From positions 62,001 through 126,000 of the forward strand of contig KV918972.1 of NCBI GenBank assembly GCA_002049455.2: a stretch of DNA of 64,000 nucleotides, read 5' to 3'. Both the position numbers and the translations under genes were made by a program. Shown piece by piece: positions 41,919 through 51,510 of this stretch. Within the stretch, counting starts at the first letter, position 1. Every line of letters begins with the position of its first letter. The DNA is from Porphyra umbilicalis (taxonomy: Eukaryota > Rhodophyta > Bangiophyceae > Bangiales > Bangiaceae). Under the pieces are notes generated by a model. It did no database searches. It saw only the letters and a list, made by a program, of their open reading frames with translations, and was not told the DNA's origin.

Positions 41919-43039
41919 TCACGCGCCGCCCCCGTCGGCGGGCGGGGTCGGGGGCGGGCCCCAGCGGCCGCTGCCGCCCCCCGCCCCCGCCGCGGGGCGG
42001 TCCCACCGGGAGCTCCGCGGCCGCGGCGCCGCCGCCGCCGCCGCCGGTGCGGCGGCGGCGGCGGCCGCGGCGGTGGTCGGCAGCGGCGGCGCCGCGGCCG
42101 CCACCGCCGGCGGCGGCGGCGGTGCGGCGGCGGCCGCCGCCTTGGCCGCCGCCCGCAGCGCGTTGGGGCGCGCCGCCCGCCCGCGGGCGGCGGCGCCCCC
42201 AAACGCCATCCGCCGGGGGGCAGCGGCGGCGGCGGCGCCGCCGCCGCCGCCGGGGCGGGCGCCTGCCACAGCGGGCCGCGCGGCGGCGGCGGCGGCGGGG
42301 GCGCCCGCCCCGCCCGGTGCGGCGGCCGTGACCGACGCGCCCGCCGCCAGGCGCATCTTAAAGGGGGGTGCGGCGGCGCCCTTGCCCCGCCGCGCGAGCG
42401 GCACGGGCGCGGGCACTGGCGGCGCGGCGGGGGCGGCGCCCCCCCCCCCCCCGGCCCCCCCGACACGGCGGCCGCAGCGGCGGCGGCCGCCAACGCCGCC
42501 GCCAGCTGCCGGTCTGCCCGCTCGTCGCCCGCGCGCTCGACGCGCGCCTCGGCCGCCGCCGCCGCCGCGTCCCGCTCCGCCGCCTCCGCGTCAATGTACG
42601 CAACGTACCACACCCCCGCGCGCTCCTCCACCGCCGCCCGCCCCGAGGCGCCGAGGGAGGTGAGGAACTCGGCGAGCGTCGCCCACCGCGTCGCGTTCAT
42701 GTGCACGTGGTCCCGCTCGCGGATGACGTCTTGGTAGACGGCGTTGGCGGGGACGGCGACGCCCGCGCCCGCGGTGCGGCGGAGGGCGGCGAGGTAGGTG
42801 TCGGTAAAGGCGGCGGAAAAGTCGGCAATGTACGCGGCGGGGGTGGCGGTGAAGAGCGCCAGCTGCCGCACGTGCGACGGGGAGCGGCAGTGGTTTTGAA
42901 AGCCGTTCTCGTCCCGACACTGCTTGGTGCACATTTGGCAGTACCAGCGGAGGCGGAGGAGGCCTTTGGCTTTGATGGATTTGCTTATGGCTTTGGGCGT
43001 CTGCGCGGCGCCGCCGCCGCCGCCGCCGCCGCCGCCCAT
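41919..43039 (-). CDS. KIN: KIN17 DNA/RNA-binding protein, C-terminal part unclear
   Basis: ATG 43,039 follows a G/C-rich leader and opens with a poly-Gly stretch, then QTPKAISKSIKAKGL. The C2H2-type zinc finger WYCQMCTKQCRDENGF...HCRSPSH follows. After that comes the KIN17 winged-helix region: FSAAFTDTYLAALRR, VYQDVIRERDHVHMNAT.W.TL.EFL and VWYVAYID. This matches KIN17/Rts2 proteins closely for ~200 residues. KIN17 is a nuclear protein linked to DNA repair, replication and pre-mRNA splicing. Downstream, an Ala/Gly/Pro-rich tail runs through at least one frame change (C-run near 42,440). Pieces such as PPFKMRL and SRWDRPA suggest coding continues to ~41,930. I could not find the C-terminal SH3-like/KOW tandem in any frame, so it may be lost, beyond an intron or too diverged. 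The stop is therefore approximate. Confidence 0.8.
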
Positions 43040-43444
43040 GGGTGCCCGCGGCCGGCGGCGGGGGGGGGGCGGACGGCAGACGGCGCCGCGGGGCGGGCAA
43101 AGGAAGCGGGTGGTAGTTTGGGGGCAGACAGAGGTTGAGGAAGAAAAGGGTGTGAGAGGCAGTAGAGAGAGGGGCTGAGAAGAGCAAGGGAGAGAGCCCG
43201 TGTGCCGTGGGCGCAGCAAACAAGGAACAAGAAGCAGCGGGGCGGCGTGAACGGCGGCGTCTGACGTCAGTTGCATGGCGGCAAGGCGCAGCGGCCAAGA
43301 CCCGGAAGATAATTAAGTCCATCACTGCACTGAAAGCGCGTCCTGAAAATACCCTGGCCGGGAGTTGTGCTGTGGTCGAAGACCATGAAAGTTCCGAAGC
43401 ATCATGGAGGGCATCATCATGATGGAGGGCAGGCCGATTCTTGC
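43040..43444. promoter_or_regulatory. 5' region of KIN17, left of a TIR element
   Basis: GC drops quickly upstream of the KIN17 ATG. The minus strand is rich in C/T runs (cctcttctc, ctctctac), plausible 5' UTR/promoter sequence. No TATA box is obvious. Confidence 0.35.
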
Positions 43445-44839
43445 TCAGAGATGGGAGGTGACTCTTATTTGATTTAAATCACGCTGATTTTAATGGTTGA
43501 AATCATTTACTCGGAGGGTCTCATGATTCAAATCACATGGGCATTGTCCTGCTTACACTGATGCGACCTGACACTGCGGGTGTGCACCGACGAGCGAGAG
43601 TCATGGTCATCGTGGAACTCTCACCGACCGCCGGCGTGACGGTGACAGAGCGGGGTGGGGTGCGCAACACCGCGACGGCGGAGATGGGAGGCATGAGCGC
43701 CGCGCACGCCGCGTCAACGACGGCGACCGAACGGAGCGTAGTGAGCGCCGCCGTGACCAGATGCGGATCCGCGGCGGGGGTCCCCGCGGGCGGCAGGAGA
43801 GCGACGAGCGGGGCGGGGATGGGAAGGAGGGGGGGGAATGGGGGGAGGGGGGTAGGGCTCCCGCCCTCACCCCCGCCGCCGCCGCCACCGACGGCGATGG
43901 GCGGAGGGCCCGCAGAGGCGACGCACGCCAAGCAGCGGGCGCGGGAAGACACGCCTGCCACGGCCGTCGACGCGTTGTCAGCGGTGGGGAGGGACCACAC
44001 CATCGCGGTGGTGGCGAGCGCGGCGGGGCGGGCGCCCGCCGCGGCGCCGCCCGCCGCCGCCGCGGCCACGGCGGCCGCCGCGGGCGTACCGCGGACCACG
44101 TCCAACCCGGACCGCCCTCCGCCGTCGGCGGGGAGTGGCGCGTCGACGGCGGCTTTGGCGGCTTCACTGCCACGGGTGGCGACGCGGCAGGGCGGCCGCC
44201 ACCGCTGCCGGCGCAGCGAGCACCGGCGGCGACGGCGGCGGCTGCGGCGGCGGGCGCGACGCCGCGCCGTTGGCGGGTGGCGGCAGGGGTGGAGCGACGA
44301 TCACGGGGGTGCGTGCCAGCACCCCCCCCCGGGCGACCATTTTGACCCTCACCCACGGGTTGGCGGCGGCATGCGCGCCAATGGCAGACGCGACAGCGGT
44401 GAGGGTAGCGAGGCGGTCGCCGGCGTCGACCACCGCCGTCGACGCGGCGCCCGCCACGGCGGCCACGAGAGCAGAGGGCAACGCGGCCATGGTGCCGCCG
44501 TCGACGGCATCCTCGGAAAATCCCGCGCGCTCCCTCGTCATCGTGGTGCCGAGGGCGACCCACACCGCCGTCACGGGCGGCCCCGACAGGTTCACCGCGG
44601 CAGCGGCGGCAGCGGCGGTGGCGGCGGTCACCTCCGCCACGGCGGTAACCGCCGGGTAGGGCGGCGGCGGATCCCCCTCTGGCACCCCGTCGCCGTCTCC
44701 ATCCCCTGCCGCTCGCCCCCCCCCCCGACTTCATGCCCGATGATTTACATCAATAACAATCACGTCATACGAATAAAATCAAGGGTTGATTGAAATCACC
44801 TTTACCCGCCGCCACGATTGATTTAAATCACACCTCTGA
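43445..44839. mobile_element. hAT-like TIR element with GC-rich cargo, 1.4 kb
   Basis: The ends are TCAGAG (43,445-43,450) and CTCTGA (44,834-44,839). AT-rich subterminal regions repeat GATTTAAATCAC and variants: 43,471, ~43,494 and 43,525 on the left; 44,742, 44,788 and 44,819 on the right. Clustered subterminal motifs like these are typical transposase-binding sites. Flanking 8-mers are similar but not identical (ATTCTTGC at left, ATTCTTCG at right), as expected for an old 8-bp duplication. The interior (~43.55-44.72 kb) is GC-rich and open on both strands, without a recognisable transposase. Confidence 0.5.
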
Positions 44840-45078
44840 ATTCTTCGACTGGCTCCGCCGTGCATGACTCACTGTAAGCTGAGTCTTCGCGATGAGTCGA
44901 GGCAGGTTGCCGGTCTGCTTTCGCACATTGGCTCCTGTGCGCTTTGTACGTAACCGGCACGCGCACCCGGCGGCCGCGCGGTGCCCTCCACCGTCGTCCC
45001 CGCCTCCCACGGCCTCCTCCCAGTCGCCCGTCCTTCCCCCCCTGGTCGTGGTCCGTGTGCTCCTGTTTGCCCCCCACC

Positions 45079-48000
45079 ATGGCGGCGCTCGTCCGCCGCT
45101 ACGCCGTCACGGGCCTCACGTGCGGCTGCTGCGTCGGGCGCGTCTCGGCCGCCGTCGGCGCCCTGCCCGGCGTTGCCGCCGTCGACGTGGCCCTCGCGTC
45201 GGGCGCCATGGCCGTCACCTACGCGTCCCCGCCCGCCGCGTCGGCGCCGACGGCGGCGGCGGCGGTGGCGGCGGCGGTGGCGGGCGTCGGCAAGGCCGCC
45301 ACGCCGGTGGCGGCGGCGGGCACCACCACCACCGACGCGCCGCCGTGCACGGCGTTTACGGTGGCGGGCATGACCTGCGGGCGTTGCGTCGCGGTCGTGC
45401 GCGACGCGGTCGCTGCCGTGGACGGCGTGGTGGCCGTGGCCGTGGACCTCCCGTCGGCAACCATGGTCGTCACGTGGGCGCCGGCGGCGGCGGCGCCGTC
45501 GTTGCCGCCGCCGCGCGTCGTTGCGGCCGTCGTGCGCGCGGTGGCGGGCGTCGGCAAGACGGCGACGACGGCGGCGGTGGCGGCGGCGGCGGCGGCGCCT
45601 CCGCCGCCGCCCGCAGACGCGTCGGCGCGCGTCGTCAAGGGCGGCGGCCGCGCGGCTACTGCCGGCGCCGCCGCTGCCGGCGCCGCTGCCGGCGGCAGCG
45701 GCGGTGGCGTCGTCAAGCGCCGCCGCGTGCGCCGCTTCAACTGTGGGTGCGGCACGGTCGAGTGCTGCTGCTCGTCGGACCGGGTGTTGCCGACGGACGT
45801 TGGGGTGGTTGTCACGCAGCGCCTCGTCGAGCCGCCGCCGTCGTCGCCGCTGTCGTCCTTTGGCGAGGGGGACTGGCTCGACGAGCTCACCGGCGGCTGT
45901 GCGGGGGGGTGTGGCGACCACGTGCCGCCGCCGCCGCCGTCGGTGCCGGCACTGGCGGGGGACGTGCCGCCGGCGGTCAAGGCGGAGGTCGACGCCGCCG
46001 CCCCGCGTCCCACGCGCGCGGCGTCTGTGGCGGCGACCGCCCCCGCGGCGCGCACGTGGGAGGTGCGGCTTGGGGTGTCGGGCATGACCTGCGCCACCTG
46101 CGTCGGCAAGGCCGAGTCGACGCTCACCGCCCTCCCGGGCGTGACCGCCGCGCGCGTCAACCTCCTCGCCGGCCGCGCGGCGGTGACGGTCACCGACGCG
46201 GGCCTCGTTGACGGCACGGCGGTGGCGGCGGCGCTCGGGCGCGTCGGCTACACCGCCACCGTGACCGCGCGCGGCGACGCGGCGGCGGGGGGCGGCGCCA
46301 CCGCCGACGTGGCGGTGCTGCGGTTTGCGACGCCCGCCGCCGCCGCCGAGGCGGTCGGGCTCCTGCGCCGGATGGACGGGGTGGTTGCCGCGCAGGTGCT
46401 CGTGGGGGGGGTCCCCGCCGACCGAGATGGGGGGGAGGTGGGGGGCGGACCGACGGGCGGCCGGTCGCCAGTGGCGACGGCGGCGGATCCGCTCGCCGCC
46501 CCGTCGGGTTGGGGGGGGGGGATGGGGGGGATGGGGGGGAAGCCGGCCGCCGGGGCGGGCGCTGGGCCCTCCACCCGGCGTGGTGGGGGGGGTGGTGGCA
46601 CGGCGCCGCCCGCCGCGGCGCGCCGACGGTCGTGCGCGTGCGCGTGCGGGGGGCGGCGCCGCCTGGGGGGGGGGGCGGGGGCTCGACGCGCTCGCCGCGT
46701 CGGACGCGGACTCGTCAAGCGAGGAGGGCGGCGGCGGGGCGGGCGCGGCGGCGGCGCGGCGCGGCGGCGCCGGCGCCGGCGCCGGCGGTTACGGCAGCGT
46801 CGGCGGTGGCCCGCCGTCGGCGGCGGCGGTGCCCGGCCTCAGCCCCAAAATCGGGGTGGTGAGGGCGTTTGAGGCGGCGAGCCGCGGGCGCCTCCCGTTT
46901 ACCGTGACGAGCGTCGCGGCGGTCGCGGCGGGCGCCGCCGGCGGGGACGCGCAGGCGTCCCTCCACGCCGCCGCCCGCCACTACCTCGCGCTCTGCCTCT
47001 TTGCGTCGGTCTTTACGGTGCCCCTCTTTGTGTTGACCATGGTCGTGCGCCACGTGCCCGCCGCGGCGGCGGTGCTCGACGCGTCGCTCGTGCCGTCGCG
47101 GCGGGTGCCCCTCATTGACGTGACCGCGTGGGCGCTCGCCACCCCCGTCCAGGTGGTGGCCGGCGCCGGCTTTTACCGCGGCTCGTGGTACGCCCTCCGC
47201 CGCCGCCGCGCGTCGATGGACGTGCTCATTGCGCTCGGCACGTCGGTGGCGTATGGCTTTTCCGCCACCGTCGTGGTGCTCAACGCGACGCGGCCGGCGG
47301 GGGCGGGGTTGGCAGAGGGGACGGTGTTTGAGACGGCCGCCCTGCTCCTCACCATTGTCCTCTTTGGCAAGTGGCTCGAGGCGCTCGCCAAGGGCCGCGC
47401 CGCCGCCGGCGTGTCGGCGCTCGCCGCGCTCGCCCCGTCGACGGCGACGGTGGCGGCGCCGGGCGGCCGCGCCGTCGCTGCCGACGGGGTGCCCGTTGGG
47501 CTCCTGTCGCCGGGGGATGTGGTGTGGGTGCGGCCGGGCGCGAGCTTTCCCGTCGACGGGGTGGTGCTCGGCGCCGGCGCCGCCGACGGTGCGGCGCACC
47601 GCAACGGCGGTCGTGGCGGCGGCAAAGGTCGCGCGCCGATGCCGGCGGCCACCCCGCTGTCGGTCGACGAGTCGATGCTGACGGGGGAGGCGCGGCCGGT
47701 CGCCAAAACCCCCGGCGACGAGGTGTATGGGGGCACCCTCAACGCGTCGGCCGCCCTGGCGGTCGTCCGCGTCACGGCTGCCGGCGAAGACGGCGTCCTC
47801 TCCCGCATCGTCTCCCTCGTCGACGAGGCGCAGACGGCGCGCGCGCCGATCGAGGCGTTTGCCGACCGCGTCAGCGCGGTGTTTGTGCCCGCCGTCGTTG
47901 CGTTTGCGGCCGCCACGTTTGCCGTGTGGTACGGCCTGGCGGTCGGCGGGGTCCTCCCCCCGCGTGGACGGCGACCGAGGGGAACGTGCTCTTTGCGCTC

Positions 48001-49343
48001 CTCTTTGCGCTCGCCGTGCTCGTCATTGCGTGTCCGTGTGCGCTCGGCCTCGCAACGCCGTCGGCGGTGATGGTCGCGACCGCCGTCGGCGCGTCGCGCC
48101 ACGGCATCCTCTTCAAGGGGGGGGGGAGGCGCTGCAGGCGGCGGCGGGCCTCGGCGCCGTCCTCTTTGACAAGACGGGCACGTTGACCGAGGGCAAGCCG
48201 CGGGTCACAGCGGCCGTCCGCTTGGACGGCGTCGCCGCCGACGGCGCGAGCGGAGCCGCCGACGAGGCCGTGTCAGACGCAACGTGGTCCGCCCTCGCCG
48301 CCGCCGAAGCCGTGTCGGAGCACCCGCTCGCGCGCGCGCTCGTCGCGCACGTGCGGGAGGGCCTCGGCCTCGCGGCCGACGGGGTGGGCGTCGTCGACTC
48401 GGCGGCCGCCCCCGGCCGGGGGCTCGTCGCCACCCTCACCGACGGCCGCGTCGTTGCCGTCGGCTCCCGCTCGTGGATGGCCGACCGCTCGCCGACGTGG
48501 GCGCCCTCGCCAGCCACGGCCGCCGACCTAACCGCCTGGGCGGCGCGCGGCGCGACGGTCGTCCTCGTCTCCATTGACGGCACGCCGACGGCCGCCGTGG
48601 CGATTGAAGACGCCCTCCGCCCCGACGCGGCGGCCGTCGTCGCGCACCTCACGCGCGCGGGCATGGCCGTGTGGATGGTGACGGGCGACGCGGCGGCAAC
48701 GGCGGCGGCGGTGGCGGACCGCGTCGGCATCCCCCCCGCCCGCGTCGTCGCGGGCGCGTTGCCGTGGACAAAGACGGACGCGGTCGCCGCCGCGCGCGAC
48801 GCGCTGCCGCCCGCCTCCCGCCACCGCCGCGTCGCGTTTGTCGGCGACGGCATCAATGACGCGCCGGCGCTCGCCGCCGCGGACGTCGGGGTGGCCATGG
48901 GCGCCGGCTCGGCGGCGGCGGCGGAGAGTGCGGGCGTCGTGCTCGTCCGCTCGGCGCTCGCCGACGTGGCGGTGGCGGCGGATTTGGCGGCCGTTGCGTT
49001 TCGCCGCATCCGCTGGAACTATGGGTGGGCGCTCGGGTACAACACGGCGGCGCTGCCCGTGGCGGCGGGGGCGCTCTACCCGGCGCTCGGGCGGCGGCTG
49101 CCCCCGTTTTTGGCGGCCGTCGCCATGGCCGCCAGCAGCGTGTGTGTGGTCGCGAGCTCCCTCGCCCTGCGCTGGTACAAGGCGCCGGTGGTGGGGGGGG
49201 GGGGGGGGGTCGGCCTGAGCCGGGGGGGGGGGGGGCGGGCGCGTGCCCGTGGGTCGCGGGCGGCGGGGCGGTTGCGGGCTGTGAGCGGTGACGTATTGCT
49301 CGGTGGCCGACCCGCTGCGGGTGGGGGGGGCGGTGGTGGATGA
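45079..49343 (+). CDS. Cu+-transporting P1B-type ATPase (HMA/RAN1/ATP7-like), frameshifted at homopolymers
   Basis: ATG 45,079 is in a cccaccATGG context. Three heavy-metal-associated domains carry GLTCGCC, GMTCGRC and GMTCATC (near residues 12, 97 and 335). A degenerate fourth lacks its Cys pair. A CGCG..CCC cysteine cluster lies between domains 2 and 3. The ATPase core has the actuator LTGE (~47,680), the Cu-site CPC in [12 protein letters not shown] (~48,030), the phosphorylation site DKTGT (~48,170), SEHPLARA (the HP locus), MVTGD and [10 protein letters not shown] (~48,845). The last helices carry YN and MAASSV, the Cu+ subfamily signature. It pumps Cu+ across a membrane (Golgi/thylakoid or plasma membrane not decidable). 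The product needs frames 1, then 2, 1 and 3, switching at G-runs (46.4-46.7 kb), C-run 47,960 and G-run 48,118. The gene is otherwise intact. It converges with COX6B. Confidence 0.9.
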
Positions 49344-50144
49344 GTGTTGTGCTGGTTGTCATGTGGTTGCGTTTTGCTTGTCTGGTTGATTGGCGTGCGT
49401 GCCTCTGGGTGCACGCTCCCCCGGAGAGTTGCGTGCTGGCCGGTTGCCTGCCGCGGCGGGGGGACTGCACGTAGCTGGGGGGTCGTCTTGTTTTTCCATT
49501 CTGTCTGCGCGGCGGTGCCGTGACGGACGCTACGCGTGTCTCTGTGCAGCAGAGGACGCGTAAATGCCTCGTTTCTTGTCGTTGCCACCCCGACCGACTG
49601 CCGAGCGCCCGGCGTCAAGCGTGTGGCGAGTGGCGGCACCGCCGTGCGGACCTAGTGGTCAAGTGACCCCGCCGCTGTCGCGCATGGGAGCTGTCGCCGT
49701 CGCCAACGACATCAGCTGGGCAGAAATGCCTGGACACGGGGCTCTGGCCGTCCCCCCCACCGCATCCGCCGCGGTGGGGAGCGCAGGGCGCTCCACGGAC
49801 CGCACGCACAGATCCTCATCGCTGGCACAAGCCGCCTACTACACCGGGCAAAGGTACAAGCAACAGAGGTACAAGACGTAAAAACAAGACCAGAGAGTGG
49901 GGGCCACCCGCACGCCTCGCGCCACCCACACACCTGGGCCACACCACATTCCCCCACGCCCCGTTCGCCGCCACCCGCCACGCCACGCAGCAACGCAAGC
50001 GCCGCGTCTGCTGCTCCGAGCGGGCCACCCACGCTGCCACGCGGGACAATCAATGCCGGCGGGCACAACGGGCACGACCGCCCAGCCGCACAGCCCGCCC
50101 CCCTGGCGCTCCCATCCGCCGCCACACGCCGCCCAGCCACTGAG
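49344..50144. other. 3' region between convergent ATPase and COX6B genes
   Basis: T/G-rich after the ATPase stop, then A/C-rich before the COX6B stop, as expected of two 3' untranslated regions. No supported gene; ORFs here are short. Confidence 0.4.
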
Positions 50145-50776
50145 CTACTCGGGGCCGGGGAAGCGCCCCTCCTCGCGCAGGGTATCCCACTTCTCCACCT
50201 GCAAGGCGTGTACCACAAGCGTACCAGGGTGCGGGCCAAAACGCAGCGCAGAGACAGCGACAGAGATCGAGCACCAAAGAAACATGATCAACGCGACAGC
50301 CAAAGACGCAGAGGAAAGACGGGAGGCCATGTAAGGACCCAGGCTGGACAACACACCCTCTTGCGCCCAACGGGGACACGCCAAGCCAAAGGCACTCGCA
50401 CCAGCAACAGCCCCACGCCCCCTCCAGCGCGCCGCAGCAGCCATCCACCATAGCCAGCCCGCCTTACCGCCCGGCGCCATTCCACTGAGAAGAAACAATA
50501 CTGTATGGTGAGGACGACAATCGGAAATGCACTCGCGCGGGTGCAGCTACAACAACCTGTGCCGCCGCGACAACGTACCCACTCATCCGGGCACAGCGAT
50601 CGGTACCACCGCTTGAACTTGGCGCACTCTGGATCACTCGCGTCCTTGGCCGCCGCGCACGCGTGGAACTCGAGGTAGCGCGCCCAGCAGTGCTTGGTCT
50701 GGTTGGTCGTCGGGAACCGCCGGTCCACGGGGGACGTGCGGACGGTCACCGCCACCTCCTCGCCGACGGCCGACAT
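50145..50776 (-). CDS. COX6B: Cytochrome c oxidase subunit VIb, two exons
   Basis: Exon 1 (50,776-50,579) encodes 66 residues: VDRRFPTTNQTKHCW matches the family's 'D.RFP..NQT..CW' signature. Cysteines follow as C-WARYLEFHA-C (Cx9C) and C-AKFKRWYRSL-C (Cx10C), the COX6B pattern, then PDEW. Exon 2 (50,198-50,145) gives VEKWDTLREEGRFPGPE then TAG, matching the conserved 'W...R..G.FPG' tail. The 380-bp intron starts GTACGT and ends TTGCAG; both boundaries lie between codons. The product is 83 residues, the normal size. It is a peripheral intermembrane-space subunit of mitochondrial complex IV, folded by the MIA40 pathway. No presequence is seen, as expected. Confidence 0.92.
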
Positions 50777-51510
50777 GGTGGCGACAGCGGGGATTGCGGC
50801 TGCGGGCAGCACAAAAAGAGAGGGGGGAAAAACAAAGAGGGAGATGAGCGGGTTGGAGGAAGAACAAAAGGCGGCAGGAGCAGTCGCAACAGGCCGGGTG
50901 ATGGCGGCGTTGGCAAGAGCGCGGGCGGGGCGAGCAACGCAGCCGCAGCGGAGAGGCGGCGGAACGATGAGGCCCGCACGGCGACGACAGCCGTGGCCTC
51001 ACATGCCGGATCGCCACGTGGCATTATTGTGGAGTGAAACGAACAAGTTGTACCCTAAGTACGATAGTGGCCTTGGCCTGGACCATATTGGAAAGCCAGA
51101 CACACACCAGCGTTAAGGCGATTAGAATGCAATGCTGATCTCGAGTCTCTGTCCGTCTCCTCACCGTTTGCTGCCCCCTTTGTTTTTTCATCCTCAGCTC
51201 TTTGCCGTGGCATGTGCGAATGCACCCCGCATGCCTTCTCAATGCGCGTTGTGAAAAGCAAAAGAAGCTGAAGCCAGTCGAGGGGCAGCGACAGCCAGCT
51301 TGCGAAGGACGGCGTAGCCACATTGTCTGCTACGCCGGTACAGCAACGGCCGCTGTCATGGAAAAAAAGTGTATCAGGAAAACTCGTTCTTGTCATTCTA
51401 TCAGGAAAACTCGTTCTTGTCATTGTAGCGCGCGTGCGCCTGTGCAGTTTATGACTATGTGCAGCAGCGGTAAGCCGCAACGTCAGTGGTCCTCCGCGAC
51501 CCACTCCCCC
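50777..51510. promoter_or_regulatory. Upstream region of COX6B and 3' end of the malectin gene
   Basis: Holds the COX6B 5' region (C/T-rich on the minus strand) and the 3' flank of the next minus-strand gene. A 21-bp direct duplication (tatcaggaaaactcgttctt and its continuation) occurs at ~51,371 and ~51,400. No gene seen. Confidence 0.4.

Noticed and set aside
43537-44793. 418-codon plus-strand ORF inside the hAT-like element as its transposase
   Set aside because: Ala/Thr/Val/Gly low complexity, open on both strands, without RW or hATC dimerisation motifs.
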